8,797 nt of DNA from Tannerella sp. (GTDB lineage: Bacteria > Bacteroidota > Bacteroidia > Bacteroidales > Tannerellaceae). A program made the position numbers and the translations under genes. The notes beneath the pieces are model-generated. The model searched no databases. It was given only the letters and a program-made list of their open reading frames with translations, and was not told where the DNA came from. Below, piece after piece: positions 1-6,332 of this stretch. The stretch covers positions 1 through 8,797 of the forward strand of contig JAISGW010000041.1 of NCBI GenBank assembly GCA_031262895.1, in the 5' to 3' direction. Position 1 is the stretch's first letter. Each line of letters opens with the position of its first letter.

Positions 1-1141
1 ATTGGTAAGTTCGGCCTTCCGTACGTACTTCGGAAGATGAACGGTTAGGAACTACGCGCGTGTAACTGCGGCCCGATGAATTGCCGGAGGGACGGACTTC
101 CCTCGTAACGGAGGCTCTCCCGCCGGAAACCCTTCCATTGGAAACTCTTCCGTTATTCGAACCCGATACGGCCGGTCGGGAACTCCGACCTTCAAATGAA
201 TAGCTGCGTCCTTCGTTGAAAGAACTCCTGCCCTCGTAGGAACTTCTCAAGGAAGTCGCCCTTCCGGAAGTGTAACGGGATGCGGAATACGCACGTCCGC
301 CACTGCGGCTTCCGCCGCGCGCAAAAGAGGAACGCCCGTTGGGATAATAATTGCGATAGGCATAATGCGGACGGCCATAGTGCCCGTAATATCCGCCGCC
401 GTACCAACCGCCGTAAAACCAAGGGTCATACCAGCCACCGTACCAGCCTGCATAGTAACCGCCCCAACCCCAGAAGGGATTCCAGCCAAAGCCCCAGCCC
501 GGGCCATACCAAGAGTAGTACCAAGGCGAGTTCCAATAGGGGCCAAACCAGGAAGACCAGCCTCCATAATAATAAGGAGAATCCCAAGCGTTGCCCACGT
601 TGAGGTTAAAGCTGACGGTAGTCCCGCCATTGGGATCGTTGTCGGTGTCGTAGCCGTAGGAATAATAGCCGTTGCTGAGGTTCAGCTCTACCTGGTCGGC
701 CCCGGCGATGGTTATCTTGCTGGGCGAATGGAAACGGATAATCCGTTCGGTATATTCGTCGTCGGAAGTACGACGGTTATTTTTCGAGATGTAGACCGTA
801 TCCGAATGCGTACCGTCATTGTTTGCGTCCGAATAGGAAGCGTCGGGGGCAGCTTGTCCTTCATCGGCAGCAGTTTGGTCGTTGGCGGGTTGTTCCTCGT
901 ATCTGCGGTTATAAGCGTCCACGTTATTCCAGGCGGGCTCGTTGTTTGCCTGTGTCGTTACAGCTTGTGTTTCCTGTTGTGTTTGCTGTACTTGTTGCGG
1001 TTGTTCCGCCGCGACTTTGGTCGTTTCTTTCTTGTTCTTCCCCGAAGAGAAATACACATCGTCATGGTACACTTGGGAGGACAGCGTTGTCACCGTCCCC
1101 AAGAATAAGATGGCCAGTGATGTCAATCTTAAAAGTTTCAT
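1..1141 (-). CDS. Secreted low-complexity Trp/Tyr/Gly- and Arg/Ser-rich protein (3' end outside window)
   Basis: I do not recognise this protein as a named family. The frame is open from the ATG at 1141 to the window edge (380 codons), so the C-terminus is missing. Residues 1-22 look like a signal peptide (MKLLR, a hydrophobic stretch, then TLSSQ) with no lipobox cysteine, which suggests export to the periplasm or surface. The parts in order are a Gln/Thr-rich stretch (about 46-67), an acidic Asn/Asp-rich stretch (about 68-135), a short ordinary-looking segment (130-182, including TERIIRFHSPSKITIAG), and an aromatic/Gly core (188-266) with 13 Trp between 195 and 246. A tail from 257 on has 23 Arg, no Lys and only six acidic residues. 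The tail contains three 7-residue EGRS repeats (303-323) and three 5-residue repeats of NGRVS type (330-344). No Cys is seen, and the only Met is the start. The start is supported by AGGAG eight bases upstream and a -7 box about 77 bases upstream. Uninterrupted coding through low-complexity DNA argues that it is real. A structural or surface-binding role is only a guess. Confidence 0.8.
   Translation of the reverse strand, partial: MKLLRLTSLAILFLGTVTTLSSQVYHDDVYFSSGKNKKETTKVAAEQPQQVQQTQQETQAVTTQANNEPAWNNVDAYNRRYEEQPANDQTAADEGQAAPDASYSDANNDGTHSDTVYISKNNRRTSDDEYTERIIRFHSPSKITIAGADQVELNLSNGYYSYGYDTDNDPNGGTTVSFNLNVGNAWDSPYYYGGWSSWFGPYWNSPWYYSWYGPGWGFGWNPFWGWGGYYAGWYGGWYDPWFYGGWYGGGYYGHYGRPHYAYRNYYPNGRSSFARGGSRSGGRAYSASRYTSGRATSLRSSYEGRSSFNEGRSYSFEGRSSRPAVSGSNNGRVSNGRVSGGRASVTREVRPSGNSSGRSYTRVVPNRSSSEVRTEGRTYQ
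110..235 (-). repeat. In-frame tandem peptide repeats in the Arg/Ser-rich tail
   Basis: Two short tandem arrays lie within the low-complexity protein gene. Residues 303-323 are three 7-residue units that each begin EGRS (EGRSSFN, EGRSYSF, EGRSSRP; positions 173-235). Residues 330-344 are three 5-residue units (NGRVS, NGRVS, GGRAS; positions 110-154). The DNA of the units is diverged more than the peptides, which suggests the peptide pattern is maintained. Confidence 0.7.
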
Positions 1142-1149
1142 TTTCGTAT

Positions 1150-1154
1150 CTCCT
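1150..1154 (-). promoter_or_regulatory. Shine-Dalgarno-like AGGAG for the low-complexity protein gene
   Basis: On the minus strand AGGAG (within AGAGGAGA) lies eight bases before the ATG at 1141. This is normal spacing. It is notable because the other starts I checked on this strand (the M23, S4-domain and pth genes) show no such motif. It fixes the start codon of the low-complexity protein gene. Confidence 0.5.
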
Positions 1155-1192
1155 CTCTTTGTTGTTAATGCTTTGCTTATTCCAATAGACTC

Positions 1193-1208
1193 CCCCGGCT
1201 TGCCGAGG
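1193..1208 (-). other. Small GC-rich hairpin in the 5' leader of the low-complexity protein gene
   Basis: On the minus strand the RNA can pair CCUCGG with CCGGGG around a CAAG loop (six pairs, one G-U). It lies about 50 bases before the ATG at 1141 and about 30 bases after the M23 stop codon. No T-run follows it on the transcribed strand, so it is not a typical intrinsic terminator. It could be a leader structure or chance. Confidence 0.25.
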
Positions 1209-1217
1209 TTTAATTCG

Positions 1218-1225
1218 CAAATGTA
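1218..1225 (-). promoter_or_regulatory. Bacteroides-type -7 box TACATTTG
   Basis: TACATTTG on the minus strand matches the Bacteroidota sigma-70 -7 consensus TAnnTTTG and is followed by GC, as at the other boxes in this window. It would start transcription near 1211 and give a leader of about 70 bases for the low-complexity protein gene. I see no clear -33 TTTG. The box overlaps a perfect 6-base inverted repeat (1219-1224 with 1228-1233), which could bind a regulator or be chance in AT-rich DNA. Confidence 0.45.
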
Positions 1226-1237
1226 AAACATTTTTTA

Positions 1238-2014
1238 TTATATGGGACGCTTGCCGAGAGGAAAACGCTGCACAGAAGATATTTCGATGTGCTTGTTTTG
1301 CTTTCGGCAAAGCAGCAGGCCCTTGCGCAAGGTATAGGTCTGTAAATTGAAAAGGAGGGCCGGATTAAAGGGGCAACCGTCGATGCGGGTTTCGAAATGC
1401 AAGTGCTCCGTAGTGGCTCGGCCTGTCCGGCCGACCAGAGCGATAGCCTGTCCGGCATGTACGCGCTCGCCTTGTTTGACTAAGTTCCTGTAATTATGAC
1501 CGTAAACGGTTTCTAAACCGTTGTAATGGCGGAGCACGATGACATTCCCATAACCCGCATAAGGTTTGGCCATGCGTACAATGCCGTCGAAGGCAGCCCG
1601 TATGGTATCGCGTGCGAAAGTTTTCAAGTCGGCACCGGCATGGTTTTTACGCCTTCCGCCGAAGGGTGAAATGACCTTGGCTCCGGGCAGGGGAAAAGCA
1701 TGTGGTTGCCGTTGGAGGGCATCTAAGTCGATGGACAATTGGTTGGAATGGGCAAACAGTTTGGGGTCGGTGGCACGGACATTATTTATTTCATAGGAAT
1801 TGAAATGTTCGGTGATGTCTATATGGCAGGAAGGAAGGGGCTTCGCTTCGGCCAAGCCGACAGCGGGAAGCCGCCAGACAAAAACATTTTCCGCTGCCGG
1901 AAGAAAGGCAGGCAGCGCCGCGAGGGGCGGCGCTGCCATGGTGTTGCGGACTGCATGACAGGAGTCCATGCTCATTGCCATAAGTCCGGCCAATAAGCCG
2001 TATTTGAGTTTCAT
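1238..2014 (-). CDS. Exported M23 (LytM-type) zinc metallopeptidase
   Basis: This 258-residue protein is a predicted cell-wall endopeptidase that cleaves peptidoglycan cross-links. The M23 domain spans about residues 105-220. The expected active-site set is present: H125 and D129 (HAGAD) and H206 as zinc ligands, with H173 (YGHN) and H204 (HLHFE) as the catalytic histidines. The core glycine-rich motifs are also there (ISPFGGRR, YGNVIVLRH, GQAIALVG). Residues 1-18 form a short hydrophobic export signal (MKLKYGLLAGLMAMSM) followed by D-S-C19. C19 could be lipidated, but Asp at -2 is unusual, so a lipoprotein is uncertain. Residues 24-100 are a Pro/Ala-rich region with no recognised domain. The start at 2014 is chosen because it gives a signal peptide and lies ten bases after the gcvT stop; the upstream in-frame ATG at 2125 would lie inside gcvT. 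No Shine-Dalgarno is seen. It is probably co-transcribed with pepT and gcvT. It may be a hydrolase or a scaffold, but the intact residues favour an active enzyme. Confidence 0.88.
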   Translation of the reverse strand: MKLKYGLLAGLMAMSMDSCHAVRNTMAAPPLAALPAFLPAAENVFVWRLPAVGLAEAKPLPSCHIDITEHFNSYEINNVRATDPKLFAHSNQLSIDLDALQRQPHAFPLPGAKVISPFGGRRKNHAGADLKTFARDTIRAAFDGIVRMAKPYAGYGNVIVLRHYNGLETVYGHNYRNLVKQGERVHAGQAIALVGRTGRATTEHLHFETRIDGCPFNPALLFNLQTYTLRKGLLLCRKQNKHIEISSVQRFPLGKRPI

Positions 2015-2024
2015 TGGAAAGTTT

Positions 2025-3110
2025 TCACTTGCGGAAAGGACCTTTGACGACCGTGGCCGCCAAAGGTTTGTTGCGCACCTGTATGTAGATGGCGCTGCCG
2101 GCCTTGGCAAATTCGGGTTTGACATAACCCATGCCGATGCCTTTCTTCAATACGGGCGACATGGTACCCGAGGTAACAACGCCTATCCGTTTGCCTTCCG
2201 CATCGGTAATTTCATATCCTTGACGCGGAATGCCACGTTCGTTGATTTCGAAGGAAACCAACTTGCGGCTGACGCCTTCCTTTTTTTGACGTTCCAATTC
2301 GGCACGGTTGGTGAAGTCTTTTCCTTCGACGAATTTGGTAATCCAACCCAGGCCAGCTTCTATGGGCGAGGTCGTATCGTCGAGGTCGTTGCCGTATAGG
2401 CAGTAGCACATCTCAAGGCGCAAGGTATCACGCGCACCAAGGCCGACGGGACGTATGCCTTCGGGCTTGCCTGCTTCGAATAAGGCATTCCATATCTTCA
2501 TGGCGTCGGAGGGATAGAAATAAAGTTCGAAGCCCCCCGCGCCGGTATAACCGGTATTGGAGATAATAACCTGCCTGCAACCGGCAAATTCGCCCGTAAC
2601 AAAGGAGTAATAAGGGATGGAAGAGAGGTCGACAGGTGTGAGCCTTTGCAGCACGGCCTTGGCTTTGGGGCCTTGGATGGCTAATTGGGCGATGCGGTCT
2701 GAGGCGTTTTCCAATTCGGCGCCCACGGCATTATGCCCCGTGCACCAGTTCCAGTCCTTTTCTATATTGGCGGCATTGACCACGAGCAGGTATTTCCCCT
2801 CTTCATAGTGGTAGACAATCAAATCGTCCACGATGCCGCCCTTTTCGTTCGGGAAACAGGTATATTGGGCCTTGCCGACAGTCAGCACGGAGGCGTCATT
2901 ACTGGTGATGCTTTGGATGAATTCGAGAGCCTTGGGGCCTTTCACCCAAAATTCTCCCATGTGGGAGACGTCGAATACGCCCACGCTTTGGCAGACAGCG
3001 AGATGTTCTTCCAAGATGCCCGTATATTCAATCGGCATGTTGTATCCCGCGAACTCGTGCATCTTGGCGCCGAGGGCGATGTGCACGTCGGTAAATGGTG
3101 TCGTTTTCAT
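2025..3110 (-). CDS. gcvT: Aminomethyltransferase, T-protein of the glycine cleavage system
   Basis: GcvT takes the aminomethyl group carried on the lipoyl arm of H-protein and transfers it to tetrahydrofolate, giving 5,10-methylene-THF and ammonia in the cytoplasm. The 361-residue product has the usual length. The folate-binding fold is recognisable from AGYNMPIEY (21-29), VFDVSHMGE (45-53) and GGIVDDLIVYHY (91-102). D96 aligns with the catalytic aspartate of the family (E. coli D101). Further conserved segments are ISNTGYTGAGGFELYF, GLGARDTLRLEM, LYGNDLDDTTSPIEAGLGW and, in the C-terminal barrel, GVVTSGTMSPVLKKGIGMGY. The start at 3110 is fixed by homology and by its ATGA overlap with the pepT stop, which suggests translational coupling. 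The in-frame ATG at 3221 would add 37 residues encoded within pepT and is rejected. The other glycine-cleavage genes (gcvP, gcvH) are not in the window, and none of the neighbours is a glycine-metabolism gene. Confidence 0.96.
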   Translation of the reverse strand: MKTTPFTDVHIALGAKMHEFAGYNMPIEYTGILEEHLAVCQSVGVFDVSHMGEFWVKGPKALEFIQSITSNDASVLTVGKAQYTCFPNEKGGIVDDLIVYHYEEGKYLLVVNAANIEKDWNWCTGHNAVGAELENASDRIAQLAIQGPKAKAVLQRLTPVDLSSIPYYSFVTGEFAGCRQVIISNTGYTGAGGFELYFYPSDAMKIWNALFEAGKPEGIRPVGLGARDTLRLEMCYCLYGNDLDDTTSPIEAGLGWITKFVEGKDFTNRAELERQKKEGVSRKLVSFEINERGIPRQGYEITDAEGKRIGVVTSGTMSPVLKKGIGMGYVKPEFAKAGSAIYIQVRNKPLAATVVKGPFRK

Positions 3111-4321
3111 AGACTTTCTATTATTTTGATAATCGTAAGCATGCTTTTTTCTAAGGAAGGAATGGGCAGATATTCGTAACGCCCGTGAAAATTGTGCCCG
3201 CCGGTAAAGAGGTTCGGGCAAGGCAAGCCCATATAAGAGAGCCTGGCGCCGTCGGTGCCGCCCCGTATGGGTTTGATTTGCGGCTCTATGCCTGCTGCGC
3301 GCATGGCTTCGGAAGCCAGCCGGATGATATGTTTCTGCGGTTCCACTACTTCCCTCATATTATAATATTGGTCCTCTATGGTGGTGCTCGTGCTGCCCGG
3401 GTATTTCCGGTTCATGCGTTCAGCCAACATTCGGATGACGTCTTTCTTTTGGTTGAACATGATGCGGTCATGGTCACGCAAGAGATAGGAAAGCCATGCC
3501 TCTTCAACGGAACCGCCCATAGCCGTAAGGTGGTAAAAACCTTCATAACCTTCGGTGGTTTCGGGGCGCATGGTAGGCGGTAACCAGGAAACGTATTCCA
3601 TGGCCAAAAGGGAAGCGTTGACCATGACGTCTTTGGCCGTGCCGGGATGTACGTTCCGTCCCTTAAAACGGACTTGGGCGCTGGCCGCATTGAAATTCTC
3701 GTATTCGAGTTCGCCGAGGGCGCCGCCGTCAACGGTATAAGCCCAGTCGCAACCGAAGCCCGGCACGTCGAAATGGTCGGCTCCCCGTCCTATTTCCTCG
3801 TCGGGGGTGAAGGCCACGCGTACGCGTCCATGTTTGCTGTCCGGATGTTGGACAAGATATTCCATAGCCGAAACAATGGCGGCAATGCCGGCTTTGTCGT
3901 CGGCTCCAAGCAGGGTAGTACCGTCGGTGACGATAATATCTTGTCCCCGATAATTGTCCAATTCCGGGAACATGTCGGGCGAAAGGCGTATGCCGCCTTG
4001 ACCGGAAAGCGGTATTTCGCCTCCCAAATAATGTACGATGTGCGCGTTCACACTTTTACCGGACAGGTCAGGGCTAGTATCCATGTGAGCGATGAATCCG
4101 ATGGTGGGCAACTCCTCTTTTCCCTCCCCGTTGGGAAGCAAAGTGGCCGTTACGTAGCCGTTCTTGTCTTGCTGCACTTCTTCCAAGCCAATGCTTTCCA
4201 ATTCGTGGCAAAGGGTCAGTCCGAAAGCACGTTGCCCGACAGAGGAAGGGGTCATCACAGCCGTCTCGTCCGACTGCGTATCATAAGTGGTGTATCGGAT
4301 AAAACGTTCCGCTATGTTCAT
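3107..4321 (-). CDS. pepT: Peptidase T (tripeptide aminopeptidase, M20 family)
   Basis: PepT is a cytoplasmic di-zinc aminopeptidase that releases the N-terminal residue from tripeptides, a step in peptide salvage. At 404 residues it is close to the E. coli enzyme. The metal and catalytic residues are all present: H79 and D81 in IAHMDTSP, bridging D141 in LLGADDKAG, the catalytic pair E175/E176 in FTPDEEIGRG, D198 in YTVDGG, and H379 in FTGGHNFHGRYEY. The lid/dimerisation domain (about 210-325) contains FKGRNVHPGTAKDVMVNA, typical of PepT. The start at 4321 matches the family N-terminus (MNIAERFIRYTTYDTQSDE); an ATG at 4360 would add 13 unrelated residues. A -7 box lies 22 bases upstream, so the gene probably heads its own transcript with gcvT and the M23 gene. 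Its TGA stop overlaps the gcvT ATG. Confidence 0.97.
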   Translation of the reverse strand: MNIAERFIRYTTYDTQSDETAVMTPSSVGQRAFGLTLCHELESIGLEEVQQDKNGYVTATLLPNGEGKEELPTIGFIAHMDTSPDLSGKSVNAHIVHYLGGEIPLSGQGGIRLSPDMFPELDNYRGQDIIVTDGTTLLGADDKAGIAAIVSAMEYLVQHPDSKHGRVRVAFTPDEEIGRGADHFDVPGFGCDWAYTVDGGALGELEYENFNAASAQVRFKGRNVHPGTAKDVMVNASLLAMEYVSWLPPTMRPETTEGYEGFYHLTAMGGSVEEAWLSYLLRDHDRIMFNQKKDVIRMLAERMNRKYPGSTSTTIEDQYYNMREVVEPQKHIIRLASEAMRAAGIEPQIKPIRGGTDGARLSYMGLPCPNLFTGGHNFHGRYEYLPIPSLEKSMLTIIKIIESL

Positions 4322-4343
4322 GATTCTTGATTCATTTACTCCG

Positions 4344-4351
4344 CAAAGATA
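4344..4351 (-). promoter_or_regulatory. Promoter -7 box TATCTTTG for pepT-gcvT-M23
   Basis: TATCTTTG on the minus strand is a full TAnnTTTG match. A TTG on the same strand at 4372-4374 lies 20 bases upstream of it, close to the -33/-7 spacing known for Bacteroides. Transcription would begin near 4337, leaving a leader of about 16 bases. A second match, TAATTTTG at 4358-4365, is less well placed. Read-through from the S4-domain gene is also possible, because I see no terminator in the 69-base gap. Confidence 0.6.
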
Positions 4352-4390
4352 CAGCCGCAAAATTATTTTCCCAATTCCTTGGATTTAATT

Positions 4391-4807
4391 TTACTCCAAA
4401 TCAAAATCCGAATCAAAGTCCAAATCTTCCGGATCCGTGAATTGTTCGAGTTCGCGGCGGTCTTTTTTTGTGGGACGCCCCAAACCCTTAGCTCTGTCGA
4501 CGAAACCCGATATGCGGTTCATTTCAAGAATTTCATATTGTTCCGGAGGGGTGACGTTTTCGAGGTATTCAGGTACAAGTTTGGCGCCCATCCTTTTGTC
4601 GGCCAAACCTTTCACCCGGAAAGAAAAAGTGATTGGCGGTTTGCGCACCTGGACGACTTCTCCACAACGTATCGTATGTGAAGGCTTCAAGATTTGTCCG
4701 CCTATAAGGATACGTCCTTTTTTACAAGCTTCGGCGGCTATGGTGCGGGTCTTGAAGATGCGTACGGCCCAAAGCCATTTATCTATCCGCACTTCTCCAT
4801 CATCCAT
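4391..4807 (-). CDS. S4-domain RNA-binding protein, Hsp15 (HslR)-like
   Basis: This 138-residue protein resembles Hsp15, which in E. coli binds stalled 50S subunits that still carry nascent peptidyl-tRNA. The S4 RNA-binding domain covers about residues 6-65: RIDKWLWAVRIFKTRTIAAE, then ACKKGRILIGGQ and the C-terminal strand GEVVQVRK. The second half holds a basic GRPTKKDRREL motif shared with the family, then an acidic Asp/Glu tail (residues about 122-138, ending DFDSDFDLE). The ATG at 4807 is three bases after the pth stop, with no Shine-Dalgarno, so expression likely depends on the upstream genes. Placement beside pth fits a role in recycling peptidyl-tRNA from stalled ribosomes; that functional link is inference. 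The gene symbol is left empty because orthology to hslR itself cannot be proved here. Confidence 0.9.
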   Translation of the reverse strand: MDDGEVRIDKWLWAVRIFKTRTIAAEACKKGRILIGGQILKPSHTIRCGEVVQVRKPPITFSFRVKGLADKRMGAKLVPEYLENVTPPEQYEILEMNRISGFVDRAKGLGRPTKKDRRELEQFTDPEDLDFDSDFDLE

Positions 4808-4810
4808 GGT

Positions 4811-5374
4811 TTATTTGTTGTTATATTGGTTCATGGTGTACTCCAAACCGGCCAGGCAAAAACTCCGCACGATATCGGAGGCCGTATCAAGTCTGCCGTC
4901 AAGGAGAAGGGATTCTTCGGGGTCGAATTCCCCCAGCACGTAATCGACCTGTCCGCCTTGTGAAAAATTGTGCGCTATCCCGAAACGCAAACGTGCATAA
5001 GCGGTAGTGCCGAGTTTTTCTTCTATATCGCGGAGGCCGTTATGGCCGCCGTGGCTGCCGTTTCCTTTGAGCCGAAGCCGACCGAAGGACAGGGCCAGGT
5101 CGTCAACGAGCACCAGTAAACGTTCATCGGGTATCTTTTCCTTTTGCAGCCAATAGCGCACGGCCAGGCCGCTATCATTCATAAAGGTAGTGGGTTTAAG
5201 CAGCAGCAAGTCCTGCCCTTTGATGCGTACTTCCGCCATATCCCCATAACGAGCAGGGTGGAAGGGCGCCGAAGCGCCTGCTGCCACCCTGTCTGCTATG
5301 CGGAACCCGATATTATGGCGTGTCTTCCAATATTCGGGGGGAAAATTGCCCAAGCCGACAATCAAATATTTCAT
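4811..5374 (-). CDS. pth: Peptidyl-tRNA hydrolase
   Basis: Pth cleaves the ester bond of peptidyl-tRNAs that drop off the ribosome, freeing tRNA for reuse; it is a cytoplasmic monomer. The 187-residue product is the usual bacterial size. The substrate-binding and catalytic residues are present: N10 and H20 in the N-terminal motif (TRHN at 18-21), N66 in KPTTFMNDSG, D91 in LVLVDDL, and H111/N112 in GSHGGHNGLRDI. One oddity is that the usual glycine after GLGNx (GLGNPGxxY in most bacteria) is replaced: here it reads GLGNFPPEY. The start at 5374 gives the family N-terminus MKYLIVGLGN and lies six bases after the rplY stop. The rplY-pth order is common in bacteria, so an operon is well supported. 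Confidence 0.96.
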   Translation of the reverse strand: MKYLIVGLGNFPPEYWKTRHNIGFRIADRVAAGASAPFHPARYGDMAEVRIKGQDLLLLKPTTFMNDSGLAVRYWLQKEKIPDERLLVLVDDLALSFGRLRLKGNGSHGGHNGLRDIEEKLGTTAYARLRFGIAHNFSQGGQVDYVLGEFDPEESLLLDGRLDTASDIVRSFCLAGLEYTMNQYNNK

Positions 5375-5380
5375 TGAAGC

Positions 5381-6052
5381 TTAGTTGGCCGGAGCTGCTG
5401 TTGCTGCTGCCGGTGCCGCCGTTCCACGCGCGGCGCGCGTGAGCTTGACGCCGCAAACGACGGCGTTCTTGGCATTGAGCAGTTCCAGCTTATCAAAGGA
5501 GAGCGCGCCCACTTGGATGGTCTTGCCCAAGCCCAGGTTGCTGATGTCGATGACTAATTTTTCGGGGATGTCCTTGTAATAACCTTTCACACGCAGTTTG
5601 CGCATTTCAAGACTGAGCTTACCACCGGCTTTGACGCCTTCGGAATGGCCTTCCAAAGCGATGGGCACTGCAATCTCTATCGGCTTGTCGTCAAAGATTT
5701 CCAGAAAGTCGATATGGAGGATTTCGTCGCTGACGGGCTGTGTCTGGAAGGCCTTGATTATGGCCTTGGTCTTGCGTCCGCCTTTGATTGTCAAGTCGAC
5801 CAAATAAACTTCGGGCGTGTAGAACAGCTTGCGTATGCTGTCGGTGCTCACGCTCAGGTTTGTCACTACGACGCCCTTCTTGCCGTCCAAATCGATGAGG
5901 GACTCGCCTTTGGCCAAGGTGCCGTTAAAAGGCAGGTTCACGGGTGCTTGCCCATACAGGACTACAGGAACGAGACCTTCCTTGCGGAGGGCTTTCACGG
6001 CTTTCTTGCCGATAGCTTCCCGGGGGGAAGCCTCCAATTGATAGAATTTCAT
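5381..6052 (-). CDS. rplY: 50S ribosomal protein bL25, long CTC/TL5 form
   Basis: bL25 binds 5S rRNA in the central protuberance of the large subunit. The 223-residue product is the long (CTC or TL5) form. It has an N-terminal L25 domain (about 1-95, starting MKFYQLEASPREAIGKKAVK and including ALRKEGLVPVVLYG) and a C-terminal beta domain (about 100-190, with HIDFLEI, IEIAVPIALEG and GVKAGGKLS). After about residue 205 comes a short Ala/Pro/Thr-rich tail (GTAAPAAATAAPAN) with no known function. The ATG at 6052 gives the family N-terminus. It is the first gene of the leftward operon with pth and the S4-domain gene, and a -7 box lies about 75 bases upstream. Confidence 0.96.
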   Translation of the reverse strand: MKFYQLEASPREAIGKKAVKALRKEGLVPVVLYGQAPVNLPFNGTLAKGESLIDLDGKKGVVVTNLSVSTDSIRKLFYTPEVYLVDLTIKGGRKTKAIIKAFQTQPVSDEILHIDFLEIFDDKPIEIAVPIALEGHSEGVKAGGKLSLEMRKLRVKGYYKDIPEKLVIDISNLGLGKTIQVGALSFDKLELLNAKNAVVCGVKLTRAARGTAAPAAATAAPAN

Positions 6053-6072
6053 CTTTTAATAGTGTTACTCAA

Positions 6073-6092
6073 AATTAGTTTTGCTTCTAATT
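6073..6092 (-). other. Hairpin in the rplY 5' leader
   Basis: On the minus strand AATTAG and CTAATT form a perfect six-base inverted repeat around an eight-base loop (AAGCAAAA). Two G-U pairs can extend the stem outward. It ends about 20 bases before the rplY ATG. Ribosomal-protein leaders often carry autoregulatory structures, but no bL25 leader of this form is known to me in Bacteroidota, and a weak AT stem may be chance. Confidence 0.25.
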
Positions 6093-6127
6093 CCCCATCA
6101 CACGATGTCGGGCTTAAAAAAGCGTGG

Positions 6128-6135
6128 CAAAGGTA
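6128..6135 (-). promoter_or_regulatory. Promoter -7 box TACCTTTG for rplY-pth-S4
   Basis: TACCTTTGCC on the minus strand is a strong match to the Bacteroides -7 consensus. Transcription would start near 6121 and give a leader of about 68 bases. No clear -33 TTTG is visible at the expected distance. A second match, TAATTTTG at 6070-6077, would leave only about ten leader bases and overlaps the hairpin, so it is less likely. Confidence 0.55.
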
Positions 6136-6278
6136 GTACTTTTCTCATGTTTTTCATTTAAACTAAAATTATCTGCGGCGAAGGTACTGCTTCTTAGCCA
6201 TGTCTTCGTCTTGTTAAATGTCTGCTAAATAAAACGAAATCAACTTTATAAACGGAACAAAAATGTTGCTGAGACGAA

Positions 6279-6286
6279 TATATTTG
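6279..6286 (+). promoter_or_regulatory. Promoter -7 box TATATTTG for the susC-like gene
   Basis: TATATTTGCC on the plus strand fully matches TAnnTTTG. Transcription would start near 6293 and give a leader of about 140 bases. No good -33 element is seen (a TTG at 6266-6268 is too close). This may mean that an activator or an alternative sigma factor assists the promoter. Confidence 0.5.
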
Positions 6287-6303
6287 CCTCATATTTTAAA
6301 TAA

Positions 6304-6313
6304 AGAAAGGAGG
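6304..6313 (+). promoter_or_regulatory. Extended anti-16S (Shine-Dalgarno) sequence AGAAAGGAGG in the susC-like leader
   Basis: AGAAAGGAGG is complementary over ten bases to the 16S rRNA 3' tail of Bacteroidota (CCUCCUUUCU). It lies about 120 bases before the susC-like ATG and 19 bases before the small ORF at 6333, so it is not at normal spacing for either. It could be a ribosome standby site, a regulatory decoy or chance. Confidence 0.35.
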
Positions 6314-6332
6314 CTTCAATCAAGAAAAACAA

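Noticed and set aside
247..630. Open frame of 127 codons on the minus strand rich in Gly, Ala and Met
   Set aside because: It is a +1-shifted reading of the Trp/Tyr/Gly core. The correct frame continues without a stop from 1141 to the window edge.
365..1108. Open frame of 247 codons on the plus strand, hydrophobic in places
   Set aside because: It lies opposite the low-complexity secreted protein gene, whose frame has a signal peptide, an AGGAG site, a promoter box and ordered repeats. The plus-strand product is an artefact of its composition.
1193..1233. Possible terminator after the M23 gene
   Set aside because: The GC hairpin lacks a following T-run, and the other inverted repeat (1219-1233) is AT-only and overlaps a promoter box. 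Neither is a convincing intrinsic terminator.
2733..3179. Plus-strand open frame of 148 codons
   Set aside because: It is antisense to gcvT, where conserved family motifs fix the coding frame.
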